From: Pterois miles
Taxonomy: Eukaryota; Chordata; Actinopteri; Perciformes; Scorpaenidae
Direction of reading: 5' to 3'
DNA: 64,000 bases
Assembly: GCA_947000775.1 (NCBI GenBank)
Contig: CAMQGK010000242.1
Span: 145,001 to 209,000 of the forward strand
Shown: in pieces, positions 38,201-44,789 of the stretch
Layout: every line of letters begins with the position of its first letter
Numbering within the stretch: position 1 is the first letter of the stretch
The notes under the pieces: generated by a model
What the model was told of the DNA's origin: nothing
The model's input: the letters and a program-made list of their open reading frames with translations, nothing else
The model's database searches: none
Made by a program: the position numbers and the translations under genes

Positions 38201-41200
38201 AGACCCAAATTTCATCTAAGGTACTGAAGGCCCTGAAGCTATGACGAGAATTTCCTTCTTGGTCACCGCGTTCATTATGCCAGTGTTTACAGTGTTGTAT
38301 TAGGACTTTGTCACCACTGAATAACTCATGTTGTGTGTCATTCACAATGCTGAGTCCCTTGTCCTCAATGCTCCCACTCGTTTCCAAACTTTCACTGTGT
38401 CTGCATGTGACAAAGTCAAAACACATATGGAGAAGGACTTTATATTTATTTATATGAAAGCCAATTTTTGTAATGTTTGGTACTTACCAGATGACAATCT
38501 CCTGTTCTGAAAAGTACAGCCAATGCTGAAGTGCCTTATAAACTTACATTCTATCTACCAGCCAGCAGGGGTCGACTCCTCTGGTTCTATCTAAGTCTCT
38601 CGAAAATTATCCTCCTCTCTGATTTATTACCATTGTAAAAATCAGTTAATGGACTAAATCACTACTTTCAAGTCTTCTTCAATACAGCATGATGTTCATG
38701 TAATAAATTACTGTCCCATTTAGAGCAGCAGGGGATGCTTTAGGGTGAGGCAACCTTGTGATTGACAGGTTGCTACCACAGCATTGTCCTGTTTGGGAGT
38801 TGTCCATGTTTATGTCTTACAACTTTAACTCACTTCACAGTTTGTGTTCACTTCATCAATGTTAATTCTGGTCGCCTAAAAATGTTTTACTCAACATTGT
38901 AAGTTTTGTTTCTTGTTTTTGTTGGAGTATTCCTTTAATTTATGCTTATCACAGCAGTGGCAGTAGTGTGGAGGTTTTTTTTAGTTGCTGCTCTGACTTT
39001 GTTGTAAAGTGTTTGGTTTACATTTTGGAGAGTGACTGGAACAGATACTTCTTTGTCACAAAAAACATTCATGAAGTTTGGTTCTTTTATGACTTTATTA
39101 TGGGTCAAATGAAAATGTGACTAAATCTGCTGGGTCAGAAATATCCATACAGCAATGCTAATATTTGGTCACATTTGGCCATTTTCACTTCAGTTAAGCA
39201 CTTTTGGGACCCATCCATCAGCTTCTGGTGAGTCTGTGACCACTCCTCTTGACAGAATTGGTGCAGTTCACTTAAATTTGTTGGCTTTCTGACTCAGACT
39301 TGTTTCTTCAGCATTGTCCACGTGTCCTCAATGGGGTTTATAAGTCAGGACTTTGGGAAGGCCGGTCTAAAACCTTAATTCTAGCCTGATTGAGCCTTTC
39401 CATCACCACTTTTGATGTGTGTTTGGGGTCAATGTCCTGTTGGAAAACCCAACTGTGCCCCAGACCCACCTTCAGGCTGATGATTTCATTTTATCTTGAA
39501 GAATTTGAAGGTAATCCTCCTCCTTCATCATCCCATTGACTCTCTGTAAAGCACCAGTTCACAGCCCCACAGCATAATCCTCCCACCACCGGGCTGGATG
39601 GTAGGCCTGGAGTTCTGGGTTAAAGGCCTCACCTTTTCTCCTCCAAACATACTGCTGGGCATCGTGGCCAAACAGCCTGGTTTTAGTTTGGTCTGACCAC
39701 AGAGCTTTCCTCCAGAAGGTCTGATCTTTGTCCATGTGATCAACAGCAGACTCCAGTGGAGCCTTAAGGTGCCTCCTTTGGAGCTCGGGCTTCCTTCTTG
39801 GACGGCAGCCTCTCAGTCCGTGGAGATGCAAACAGTCCTGACTGTGGACCCTGAGACCTGTGGTCCAGCAGCTTCTAGTTCCTGGCAGATCTGCTTGTTG
39901 GTGGTTCTCGGTTGACTCTTCACCCTCCTGACCAGTTTTCTCTCAGCAGCAGGTGACAGCTGGCATTTCCTTCCTGATGGTGACGGTGACAGAACAGTGC
40001 CATGCACTTTATACTCACAAACAGTTGTTTGCACTGTTGGGACCTGCAGCTGCTTTGAAATGGCTCCAAGTGACTTTCCTGACTTGTTCAAGTTGATGAT
40101 TCGCTTTTTCAGATCCGTGCTGAGCACCTGTGACTTTCCCATCGTAGCGTTTGTGGGCGTTTGTCTCTGATGAGCCCTATTTAAATGGCCTCAGAGAAAT
40201 CAGCAGCTGTAGTCACTCAGAGGTCATGCTAGGAAGCTCATTTCATGCATACACTTTCTAAGTCACCAGTATTGCTGATTCATGTTTCTGTATGTATATT
40301 TCTGACCCAGCAGATCTGGTCACATTGTCAGTTGACCCATAATAAAGTCATAAAAGAACCAAACTTCATGAATGTTTTTTGTGACAAAGAAATATCTGAT
40401 CAATCACTCTACCAGAGAAAAATCAGAGTTGTAAAAATAACTGGAAACTCAAGACAGCCATGACAGTATGTTCTTTACAAGTGGATGTACACTTTTGACC
40501 TCAACTGTAGGTATTTTTTCACGGAGGTTGGCAGAAAAGCTGTTAGCTTAGTTTACAACAAACTTGTCTGTATTAAAAGAATACAACTAGAACCGACACT
40601 TTGAGACAAAACATGCAGAAAAATGCATATAAGGAGAGGACAGCCGAGGGGCTGCTAGCTAAGATACTAAAGCAGCAAGGACTTTTTACAAAGCTGCATG
40701 CAGCCAGAGAAGGAAATGTAAGTGTTAAAGTTAAGTTAAATCTTAAATTTAAGTGTTAATGTTAAGCTAAATGTAAGTGTTAATGTTAGGTTAAATTTTA
40801 AATGTAAATATTAATGTTAAGTTAAATGTTAAGTTGTGTTAATGGAAACATAAATCCAGAGAGATTACTTTTCAGAATCTTGATCAAATTAAAATATGGA
40901 TGTAATAGGACTTGACATAAATACAAGTAGACATAATACATTCAATAAGGTGATCACAGACAGGTCCACAATGTGGACATGAATATGCTTTTCAGATTCA
41001 ATTAATTCAAAAAAGTATGTAATATGACACAGTATAACATTCAGGAGCCGTCATAAAGTCAACTTCAATTCACCTTCGACCCTTAACAGGATCAGCGTTT
41101 GCAGATGGATGGATGGATTTTGTATTTGTTTTTTTTTAGCTTTTAAACTTCATAAAAATGAGAATGTGGTGGACATGTAATGTTTTATTTTTCCCATGTT

Positions 41201-44164
41201 AATGTATTTTCCTTTATGTAATTATTCTTGTATTTTATCACCCTAACCCTCTGCCAGGAGATCGTGTATTAGGTTGTGTGCATGTGCATGCATGTGCGAG
41301 TGTGTGCATCTCTGTCCACGGCTACTCTTGCATATTGCTGGACCCATCAGCCTAATATTTATTGTGCTCATTTATGACTGTATGTTTAAAGATCTCTCAT
41401 GGTTCAGTCCGGACTCTTGCTTCCGCTACGAATTAGGGTTAGGTGTTTTCTCATGTCTGTAAAAGGAGAGCTAACAGGGCTAATACAGCTAAATTGTAAA
41501 TGGACTTACATTTATATAGCTAAACGTTTCTAGTCTTCCACTTTACACTATATGTGAGCATTCACCCATTCACACACACACATTCATACACTGATAGCAG
41601 AAGCTGCCATGTAAGGAGCCAACCTGCCCATCAGGATCTAATCTAAATACTCATTCACACACTTATGGATCAGCCTTCAGGAGCAGTTTGGGCTTCACTA
41701 TCTTGCTCAAGCATGTCGACCTTCCGATCGGGCGGCGACCCATCCTACCTCTGAACCACAGCTGCCCTGGCGTTAGCTACACAGCTAACAACTAAACACA
41801 CAGCAGGACTGACAGTTTTGGTACAGAGGAAGCATTTAAAAAAAGTATTACACAGTGAACTGCAGTTTAACAGCACAGAGCCGGTGCAGACAGCTGCATA
41901 AATTAAAATGAGAGAGTATCTGTTATGTAAGGCATGCGAGAGAAATACATGTCTGATACACTGGTGATTTGCAGATGTGGTTTGTATTTATTGTATTCAC
42001 TCTGCAGTGTGTACTTTTCTAGTTTAAATTAGACTTGATCAGGGCGAGGGCGTTTAAAGTCCCAGAGCAGCCTTCCCTAACAGAGCCGTGAAACTGTAGT
42101 GTTTCACACTTATCCGCAATGATGTGATATGAATCAAAACTAAGTGTAGACTTTGACCTGCTGATAATATGAAGCAAACAAAGTAGCCCAACCACCAATG
42201 ACAGAATGAACAGACAGATTATTTGTGTATTTTTGTTCTGTTTTGTCTGTAGCCTCCAGCTTATTGGATCTGTACTGAAACAAGGGTTAGGATTAGGGTT
42301 AGCTGAAAGTCCTGACTCTCATCTTAAATCTCAGATGTACGTCACTTTGGACATAAGTGTCTGCTAAGTTAAATTGTAGAATTGTGAATTCTTTGAATTT
42401 GAAGCTGTTTAACTGTATAGTGGGTGACAATGCAAGAATTACAGCCTTGTCACCATCTTCCAATAGTGTGGGACTATATAAAAATGGGTATGTGTCCTAC
42501 CCTGTTCACCCAGTACACATGGGAACACATTAAACACCTTAAAGCTGACAATCAGGCCCTCAGAAGATACACAGACCTGTAACTTATGGAAATCACCTTT
42601 TGAAATGCAAGTATCAATGTAGTGTCTTACAAACACAACACATCTGCGATATACATGCAGAGTTATAGGCCATCTATTCATACTTCTCAGTATTGCCTGT
42701 GTATGTTCTGTGTTGTATTCCCAGTCCCTGTTCAGTTTACATTCAGATTTCATTTTCTTCCTTTTCTTCTATTGTCAACTGTTCTTCAGGAGGGGAGGTG
42801 CTACTGTAATAAGGAGCAAGCTAGAAGTCAGGTCATCTGATGGAAGGACAACCCAGTCAAATATCCATCCATCCATCCATCCATCTATCCATCTGCAACC
42901 TCTTGTTCATCACAGGACAAAGGCGGATTCACCCTGGACAGGTCTCCAGTCCATCACAGGACGAAGAGACAGACAGCCATTCACGTTCACATTCACACCT
43001 ACGGTGTCATCAACTAACCTGCATGTCTTTGGACTGTGGGAGGAAGCTGGAGAACCCAGAGAAAACCCACGCTAACACAGGGACCCCACACTAAACCTGC
43101 AATCCTCTTGCTCCCCCAATCCCCCCAAGTCAAATATCTGATTCTGAAGTGTTTTCATTTGCACAGCACGGGTTGTTTGGCAGTCCAATCTGTGTGATTT
43201 AGGGTCGGATCATCAATAGATGCTGGAGCTTCTAATGCAAAACTTTAAAGTGAAAATCCTACACAAATCACAGGACTCCATATGCTGTTATTTGAGCCTG
43301 GCTTAAGTCTAAAGCTAATCTTGAGATATAGAGAGAAGGGTAAGAGTTACTGTAGGTGATAAAACTTAGCAAGGGCTCCCACTGTCATCATCCTGCTGAA
43401 CACTGTTGCTGTTATCTGTATTAGCACCCGCCTCTGGTTTCCACCAGGTATTAATCACCTTTACACTGCCTACATTAGACTTGTATTCTACTGTATCCGT
43501 CTGCTCATCCGATGCTATGTGATGGCATGGATCTATGCTGTTTCACTTTTTGAGTTTCTGTACTATTTTACAGGTCTTAAAGTTTCCTGGAAATTTAATG
43601 ATATTTGCCTGTAATTTCATCTAAATGTTCCTGGAAAGGCCTGTAATTCATTCATACAGATAAGCAATCAGATAAATCTCACCGAGAGTAGCAGAGCAGA
43701 CGATTAAAATCCACCTGGTGTCTTTTATATTCATGTGATCTCATATTAAAGAGCTGTGATGAATCGGGTGGCTGTTGACTAATGTGATTTCAAGGAAGTT
43801 GTCTCTGAAATCAGCAGCTGTTTACAATCACAGTTGACGATTGTCTTCATTTCCCCGGTAATTTACGAAAAGGCAACCAAAGCTACTTTCAGGAAACTTC
43901 CTCTCGAGCTGTCAGGAAATTACTATAATAAATAAAGTGTCTCTCCAGGAGCTAACTTAGTCCTCCGTCACATACAAACGTGACAAAGGCCGGTCCAGGC
44001 TACATGACAGGTCGTAAACAAGAGCTTTATTTGGGCTGAGTGTTTGGCAGCAGCCTGCTTACCTCTACGGACAGGGACAGGGACGGGACCAGCACCAGGA
44101 CCAGGACCAGGACCAGGAACACACAGCAGGGGACGAACCCGGCCACGACTTTCTTCCGATCCAT
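8057..44164 (-). CDS. prss12: Neurotrypsin (serine protease 12), complete 14-exon gene
   Basis: A secreted mosaic serine protease. In mammals neurotrypsin is released at synapses and cleaves agrin. Joining 14 exons (44164-44063, 38063-38024, 33131-32889, 31767-31629, 28075-27900, 27277-27130, 25190-25012, 21377-21236, 19009-18795, 18645-18504, 13696-13418, 10787-10665, 10097-9817, 8376-8057) gives 2529 nt, 842 residues, with all phases compatible. Domains: signal peptide 1-32; linker; kringle about 50-128; SRCR1 129-233; SRCR2 234-342; SRCR3 343-461; SRCR4 462-570; activation site R593/I594; protease 594-842 with H639, D689, S788 and trypsin-type S1 residue D782. Size and order match human neurotrypsin (875 residues, four SRCRs) as I remember it, but the proline-rich stretch before the kringle is absent. 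The start codon has A at -3 and G at +4. No disabling change is visible. Confidence 0.95.
8505..8830. repeat. AT-rich interspersed repeat in prss12 intron 13
   Basis: Multiple short, partly palindromic motifs of the kind TTATAATGCATTATAA and GCTTATAAG recur through this stretch. It resembles a common fish interspersed repeat; no coding capacity. The rest of the intron to 9816 shows nothing I recognise. Confidence 0.45.
9817..10097 (-). CDS. prss12: prss12 exon 13: protease, catalytic Asp
   Basis: Encodes RLGDYHT, then ENDIALLRL, whose Asp (residue 689) is the triad member, and VCLPEPG..CVITGWGIT. Acceptor TTCTCCTTCAG; donor GTAAAT; phase 2 in, phase 1 out. Confidence 0.95.
10098..10664. other. 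prss12 intron 12, no feature seen
   Basis: AT-rich intron sequence of 567 bp between the His and Asp exons. No repeat family or open frame of interest. Confidence 0.6.
10665..10787 (-). CDS. prss12: prss12 exon 12: protease, catalytic His
   Basis: Encodes GEWPWQVSLWL, LCGASLINPCWVVTAAHC. The His of TAAHC (residue 639) is the catalytic base. Phase 2-2, 123 nt; donor GTAGGA. Confidence 0.95.
10868..10957. repeat. (CACG/CACA)n microsatellite
   Basis: About 90 bp of alternating CGCACGCA and CACACACA units. On the minus strand this is a TG-rich tract ending about 80 nt upstream of the acceptor of prss12 exon 12. Short frames through it are artefacts. Confidence 0.9.
11028..13235 (+). mobile_element. 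Rex3 (RTE-clade) LINE copy 1, nearly intact RT
   Basis: A 5'-truncated non-LTR retrotransposon in prss12 intron 11, opposite in orientation to the gene. One frame runs from about 11030 to the stop at 13201, interrupted only by a TAG at 11710-11712. RT motifs are present: NYRGITLLSLPGKVYSRVLE, CFVDLEKAYDRVPR, LRQGCALSPILF, and the catalytic LLFADDVVLL. The C-terminal region has RWFGHLVRMPPGR. The site of the conserved Rex3 PCR primer I remember lies at 11857-11876. The 3' end is a short GATGAA repeat, also typical of Rex3. The copy looks young. Confidence 0.85.
13418..13696 (-). CDS. prss12: prss12 exon 11: SRCR4 second half, activation site
   Basis: A symmetric phase 2-2 exon of 279 nt. It encodes the end of SRCR4 (MAYFGEGQGPIHLDNVQC, DAGVICDY), a linker with one Cys (LQTCGLRL) that in the family links the heavy chain to the protease, and RRRRR followed by IIGG, the zymogen cleavage site and mature protease N-terminus. 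Direct-repeat Rex3 copies lie on both sides. Confidence 0.95.
13907..14181. mobile_element. MITE with 14-bp perfect terminal inverted repeats
   Basis: Starts TACCGTATTTTTCG and ends with its exact reverse complement, CGAAAAATACGGTA, giving a 275-bp element whose ends include TA, the probable target duplication. Inside are the matching motifs TATAAGGGGCAC and GTGCGCCTTATA. No transposase. It lies about 210 bp upstream of the prss12 exon 11 acceptor. Confidence 0.75.
14182..14580. repeat. Probable interspersed repeat in prss12 intron 10
   Basis: Contains the motifs ACTATCCTAGTAGTACGTACT, AGTGTGCAGTATGTGAAC and TCCCACAATGCAATGCG, which I associate with a common teleost repeat. Boundaries and class are uncertain. 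Confidence 0.4.
14762..14780. repeat. (CA)n tract at the 5' truncation of Rex3 copy 2
   Basis: A short (CA)n run lies exactly at the 5' junction of the second Rex3 copy. Confidence 0.6.
14781..16490 (+). mobile_element. Rex3 LINE copy 2, defective
   Basis: A second Rex3 copy in the same orientation as copy 1, in prss12 intron 10. It begins in the region equivalent to about 11160 of copy 1. Aligned by eye it has a frameshift near 15235, where ACTTCACTTTGAGG replaces ACTTTGAGG; loss of the AYDRVPR stretch near 15757; a 9-nt deletion at about 16014 that removes the catalytic FADD; and a deletion of about 335 bp at 16155 in the thumb/C-terminal region. It ends with RWFGHLVRMPPGR and a GATGAAG-type tail. 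Certainly inactive. Confidence 0.85.
16732..17256. mobile_element. Candidate MITE with short inverted ends
   Basis: Begins CCTCTTAAGAACC and ends GGTCCTAAGAGG, an imperfect inverted repeat about 525 bp apart. The interior has no coding frame but contains GTCCACATATGCGGACAC, a near-palindrome. No clear target duplication. Confidence 0.4.
17515..17935 (-). mobile_element. SINE-like repeat (family B) interrupted by a LINE tail
   Basis: On the minus strand the head reads GGTGGTGCAGTGGTTA, then GCCTCACAGCAAGAGGGTCGC and a B-box-like GGTTTGAATCC, then the body and a (GATG)n end. The head is broken at 17846-17912 by a separate short insertion. Other copies lie at 42865-43110, 53398-53458, 53790-54120 and 59688-59764. 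Confidence 0.65.
17846..17912 (+). mobile_element. LINE/SINE 3' tail only, nested insertion
   Basis: CTGAATTTCCCCACTGTGGG, then ACTAATAAAGG and (TTTC)n, inserted inside the head of a family B element. Only the 3' tail of an L2-type element or of a SINE sharing it is present. Confidence 0.7.
18040..18480. repeat. Diverged interspersed repeat
   Basis: Contains the motif pairs AACCTGATGGTGGCAAGAG, AAAAGTCAGAGGATC and GGAACCATGAATGTTTGAACC. A related stretch is at about 23065-23290. No coding capacity; class unknown. Confidence 0.45.
18504..18645 (-). CDS. prss12: prss12 exon 10: SRCR4, first half
   Basis: Encodes PLLRLVAGE, EGRVEVFINGQWGSVCDDG and AAVVCRQLGF. Acceptor TTTGTTTGCAG; donor GTCAGT, phase 2. 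The intron separating it from exon 9 is only 149 bp, by far the shortest in the gene. Confidence 0.95.
18795..19009 (-). CDS. prss12: prss12 exon 9: SRCR3, second half and linker
   Basis: Encodes GLILLDEVQCQG, LLACTHSEWGQHDC and DVGVRC, then a linker ending LLPFVG. At 215 nt it is longer than the other second-half exons because of the linker between SRCR3 and SRCR4, which is also present in human. Donor GTAAGT. Confidence 0.95.
19080..20220. other. prss12 intron 8, distal part, nothing recognised
   Basis: AT-rich intronic sequence upstream (on the minus strand) of exon 9. No repeat family or conserved frame that I can identify. Confidence 0.5.
20290..21000 (+). mobile_element. Degraded Rex3 3' fragment
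   Basis: Three blocks align by eye with the end of Rex3 copy 1. CTCTGGGTAGTGACC..AACAATGAGATC at about 20330 corresponds to 12800-12830. GAGTAGAACTGCTGCTCC..GGGCATTTGATCAGGGTG at 20448-20510 corresponds to 12922-12990. GAGGACGTGGCTGGGGAGA at about 20906 corresponds to the very end. Frames are destroyed, so this is a much older insertion than the other two copies. Confidence 0.65.
21236..21377 (-). CDS. prss12: prss12 exon 8: SRCR3, first half
   Basis: Encodes DGAVRLVGA, EGRVEIYYQGEWGTVCDD and AQVVCRQLGF. The acceptor is a CAGCAG tandem (21378-21383 on the minus strand). I placed the start after the second AG because the junction Thr-Asp-Gly then matches human neurotrypsin. Using the first AG (exon start 21380) adds one Ala in frame. 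Donor GTCAGT. Confidence 0.93.
21748..21796. repeat. (ATT)n microsatellite
   Basis: About 16 ATT units with one interruption, in prss12 intron 7. The Ile-rich frames across it are artefacts. Confidence 0.9.
22320..22770. repeat. Interspersed repeat, possibly DNA-transposon derived
   Basis: Contains TTTCCACTGCATGGTACAGC, TTTTCTGGTTTTCCAT and TGGTACTTATTTTGGTACCA, motifs I associate with a widespread fish repeat. No transposase frame. Boundaries uncertain. Confidence 0.45.
23065..23290. repeat. Diverged interspersed repeat with nested LINE tail
   Basis: Contains CTGATGATGACACGAGAGGA, AGTTGTTGAGATATTT and, after an interruption, CAGTCTCAGATATTTC and GGTGGACGGACCAAC. A related copy is at about 18040-18330. 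The interruption at 23186-23236 is a separate insertion. Confidence 0.5.
23186..23236 (+). mobile_element. L2-type LINE tail only, nested insertion
   Basis: AATAAATAAAGGTTCATC followed by five TTATC units, the same end as the L2 LINE at 1065-2884. It splits the older repeat between GAGATATTT and CAGTCTC. This is a very short 5'-truncated insertion. Confidence 0.7.
23300..25011. other. prss12 intron 7, remaining part
   Basis: Mostly sequence I cannot classify. A short stretch at about 24728-24790 (TGAAGAAGCATTTCAGATGG, then TTTTCAAG) resembles a widely dispersed fish repeat motif. Short open frames show no family signature. Confidence 0.4.
25012..25190 (-). CDS. prss12: prss12 exon 7: SRCR2, second half
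   Basis: Encodes HFGQGVGPIFLDGVKCSG, LSLEECPHNIWEQHNC and DAGVSC. Phase 2 in, phase 1 out. Acceptor GACCAACAG; donor GTCAGA. Confidence 0.95.
25620..25835 (+). repeat. Dispersed repeat, copy A of a direct pair
   Basis: Shares AAGCCTCTGTGG.., GACAGTAACATTAATGTTGC, GTGGTGTTCTTCATGACTT and CATTTGAAGGCACC with the stretch at 56850-57050. Class unknown. Confidence 0.55.
26345..26555 (+). repeat. Dispersed repeat, copy A of an inverted pair
   Basis: Shares GATGTTGCACTTCCAT, GGACTCATTATTTCTTTAAA and TCCCATAATGCAACTCA with the reverse complement of 50645-50870. Lies in prss12 intron 6. The other parts of this intron (25200-27129) show nothing I can name. Confidence 0.65.
27130..27277 (-). CDS. prss12: prss12 exon 6: SRCR2, first half
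   Basis: Encodes MPLRLVGG, EGRVEVYRDGKWGTICDD and DAEVVCRQLGLG. Phase 1 in, phase 2 out; donor GTAAGA. Classical SRCR motifs are fully conserved. Confidence 0.95.
27900..28075 (-). CDS. prss12: prss12 exon 5: SRCR1, second half
   Basis: Encodes the C-terminal half: YFGPGSV, LGCRGNENSLLEC, CNHGNEAGVVC. Phase 2 in, phase 1 out. Acceptor CTTGTAG; donor GTGAGA. It is the most diverged of the four SRCRs, as SRCR1 is in human. Confidence 0.93.
28380..29730 (-). mobile_element. L2/CR1-type LINE relic
   Basis: On the minus strand the RT motifs are readable in broken frames: VVVLLDLTATFDTVDHDIL at about 29470-29530, QQGSVLG near 29370, then YADDTQLYISLFSDD near 29270-29310, which contains the catalytic YADD, and VRNLGIVL near 29040. 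The downstream part (28380-28980) holds a 3' region seen widely in fish introns. Frameshifts and stops throughout; inactive. Same sense as prss12. Confidence 0.7.
30240..30620 (+). pseudogene. Fragment of a probable retroelement ORF end
   Basis: An open frame at 30269-30565 reads WEERIEEANERKCAKYQEL, ECRRKGWRTF, CRGFAGRSLCRVLGRLGV, KKRANKSASEAAEKARRWLW. I associate this pattern with C-terminal parts of fish non-LTR retrotransposon ORFs, but cannot assign the clade. It is embedded in prss12 intron 4, antisense to the gene, with no splice signals. Confidence 0.4.
30680..31560. other. prss12 intron 4, AT-rich remainder
   Basis: Very AT-rich sequence around 31020-31130 (TAAATA-type runs). Nothing further recognised apart from the tail at 31564-31590. 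Confidence 0.5.
31564..31592 (-). mobile_element. (TTATC)n LINE tail remnant
   Basis: Five GATAA units on the plus strand, equal to the TTATC tail of L2-type LINEs on the minus strand. Little else of an element is present. It lies 37 nt downstream of the prss12 exon 4 donor. Confidence 0.5.
31629..31767 (-). CDS. prss12: prss12 exon 4: SRCR1, first half
   Basis: Encodes ARLVGG, GRLEVYLNGHWGAVCD and DASVICKQLGLG, the N-terminal half of a scavenger receptor cysteine-rich domain. Phase 1 in, phase 2 out. Acceptor TTTACAG; donor GTGAGA. Confidence 0.95.
32771..32852. repeat. (GT)n(AT)n compound microsatellite and T-run
   Basis: About 23 GT units, then about 15 AT units, then a T-run to 32860. 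On the minus strand this is A-run, (AT)n, (AC)n starting about 28-37 nt inside the intron after the kringle exon. Confidence 0.95.
32889..33131 (-). CDS. prss12: prss12 exon 3: kringle domain
   Basis: A symmetric phase 1-1 exon of 243 nt encoding a full kringle. It has six cysteines (TC, SPC, SFC, PWC, YC, DC) and the family motifs HSFCRNPD and NPWCF. Acceptor GTGTCTGCAG; donor GTGAGT. A long (GT)n(AT)n tract begins 37 nt downstream of the donor in the intron. Confidence 0.95.
33225..33780 (+). repeat. Dispersed repeat, copy A of an inverted pair
   Basis: Begins AACCCTCTGAGACCCACAAC and shares many blocks with the reverse complement of 51885-52430: GAGATAGCAGGTCA, GAACATCATCTGA, CATAAATCAGAAATAAACAT, CCACATTAAGACACC and TTTGACATTTGCAGATTT. 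About 550 bp, no coding frame, class unknown. In prss12 intron 2. Confidence 0.7.
33790..35600. other. prss12 intron 2, part without named features
   Basis: Short (AAT)n at about 34235-34252 and (CA)n at 35178-35208. A stretch near 34730-34800 (TACTTTTACGTTGTGGTATT) resembles a common fish interspersed motif also seen near 26815-26850. No exon recognised. Confidence 0.4.
35608..35680 (-). mobile_element. L2-type LINE 3' tail
   Basis: (GATAA)n, then GATGAACCTTTATTAATCCC and CGGAGGGAAATT: the exact reverse complement of the L2 LINE end seen at about 2830-2884. Only the tail is recognised. Confidence 0.7.
36100..36360. repeat. L2-associated 3' region relic
   Basis: Contains TATTTATAGAACACATTTCATTAC, then GGCAAAGCATTCCAGAGGGA, motifs resembling the 3' region of the LINE relic at 28380-28980. 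Strongly diverged. Confidence 0.4.
36550..36790 (-). mobile_element. Tc1-like transposon relic
   Basis: Sequence such as GACTGAGGTCTGGACTCTGA, TTGTCCTGCTGCCTCC and ACCAAGCTTCATGCTAGGGA parallels the antisense strand of Tc1-type transposases of fish (compare 39340-39610). No frame survives. Moderate to low certainty. Confidence 0.4.
36786..36842 (+). mobile_element. LINE/SINE 3' tail
   Basis: GTGAATTTCTCTACTGTGGG, ACTAATAAAGG and (TTATC)n. Same tail type as elsewhere in the window, no recognisable body. Confidence 0.65.
38024..38063 (-). CDS. prss12: prss12 exon 2: 40-nt linker micro-exon
   Basis: Flanked by a pyrimidine-rich acceptor (TTTCCTCAACAG) and the donor GTAAGG. It encodes VTEGERLNIVQNA plus one nucleotide. 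Its length (3n+1) changes phase 0 to phase 1, exactly what is needed to join exon 1 to the kringle exon. Without it the signal peptide is out of frame with the kringle. Evidence is the two splice signals plus phase; there is no domain signature. Confidence 0.7.
39030..40509 (-). mobile_element. Tc1-like DNA transposon, internally deleted
   Basis: Matching inverted repeats (TTGTCACAAAAAACATTCAT and what follows) lie at about 39053-39110 and 40330-40385. The right end reads TTTGACCTCAACTGTA, typical of this Tc1 group; the outermost left end is missing or replaced. The transposase on the minus strand starts at 40142 (MGKSQVLSTDLKKR..), a helix-turn-helix N-terminus. A frameshift near 39820 follows, then WSDQTKTRLFG with the first catalytic Asp, and GGGRIMLWG. 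The rest of the DDE domain (DPKH and SPDLNPIE region) is deleted. Non-autonomous. Located in prss12 intron 1. Confidence 0.85.
40700..40850. repeat. TTAAGTT-type tandem repeat
   Basis: Imperfect repetition of TAAGTGTTAATGTTAAGTTAAA units over about 150 bp. Confidence 0.6.
41495..41772 (-). mobile_element. tRNA-derived SINE (family C)
   Basis: On the minus strand the head reads GGGCAGCTGTGGTTCAGAGG (A-box-like) and continues through GGGTCGCCGCCCGATCGGAA, where a decayed B box is expected. The plus-strand end TAAATGGACTTACATTTATA is the typical far end of this fish repeat. In prss12 intron 1. Confidence 0.6.
42865..43110 (-). mobile_element. SINE-like repeat (family B), partial copy
   Basis: (CATC)n at 42866-42885 followed by the family B body: GGATTCACCCTGGACAGG, CCATTCACGTTCACATTCAC, TGCATGTCTTTGGACTGTGG and AGAAAACCCACGCTAACACA. 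The head is lost. Confidence 0.65.
43120..44040. other. Start of prss12 intron 1, nothing recognised
   Basis: Intronic sequence directly downstream of exon 1 on the minus strand. No conserved frame or repeat that I can name. Confidence 0.5.
44063..44164 (-). CDS. prss12: prss12 exon 1: start codon and signal peptide
   Basis: Encodes 34 residues starting MDRKK, with a hydrophobic core of alternating Leu and Val and a Ser-rich c-region before GTAAGC, a consensus donor at 44062. The exon ends in phase 0. The Leu-Val core is encoded by tandem CTGGTC hexamers. Upstream on the minus strand an out-of-frame ATG lies 17 nt before the start. This exon is the only candidate I see for an N-terminal secretion signal for this gene. 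Confidence 0.85.
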
Positions 44165-44361
44165 CCTGCTAAAGGAACCATGTCCTCCACACCTCCCACA
44201 TACACCTTCACCCGCTCACCCCACCTTCTGATCAGCTGTCCTCTGTGACCGATAAGGAACTGACGAGTAAACACACCGAGAACCGGCTCCGGTCTGGACT
44301 CAGCTCCAGACATCCAACCCGCTCCGGAGCTAAAAATGACGCGCTGTTGGCGAGGAAAGAC

Positions 44362-44363
<2 letters not shown>

Positions 44364-44427
<64 letters not shown>
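44364..44427. repeat. (CT)n microsatellite upstream of prss12
   Basis: About 32 CT units followed by a short (CA)n. On the minus strand it is a GA tract ending 200 bp upstream of the prss12 start codon, so it lies in the probable promoter or 5' UTR region. Confidence 0.95.
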
Positions 44428-44430
<3 letters not shown>

Positions 44431-44789
44431 CACACACACACACACACAGCAGACTTCTCCCTTTTAAATCAGAGGTGTGACGCCCTCATAGCCTATTATA
44501 GCCTTTATATCAATGACTGGCATTAGAGCCTCTAAATAATTAATCTTTAGGCTTTACAGCAGCCTCCCATGAGCCCCAGATAACATACTGTATTTAAACA
44601 TATTACGCAGCAGAATCCAGAAAAGACCCGCGGTGGAGCCCAGTGGCTACTGATAGCCTACTGAATGGATAAATACAATTAACTAATTAAAGCTGCAGTA
44701 GGCAAAATTTTCTTGGCATCATTGGGCAAAAATCCCATAATAACTTTTAAGCATGTTGTAATTAAAGTGTTCTGAGAGAAAACTAGACT

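Noticed and set aside
44065..44313. 82-codon minus-strand frame across prss12 exon 1
   Set aside because: It is one frame off the signal peptide frame and stops just before the donor. Kept only as a possible upstream ORF.
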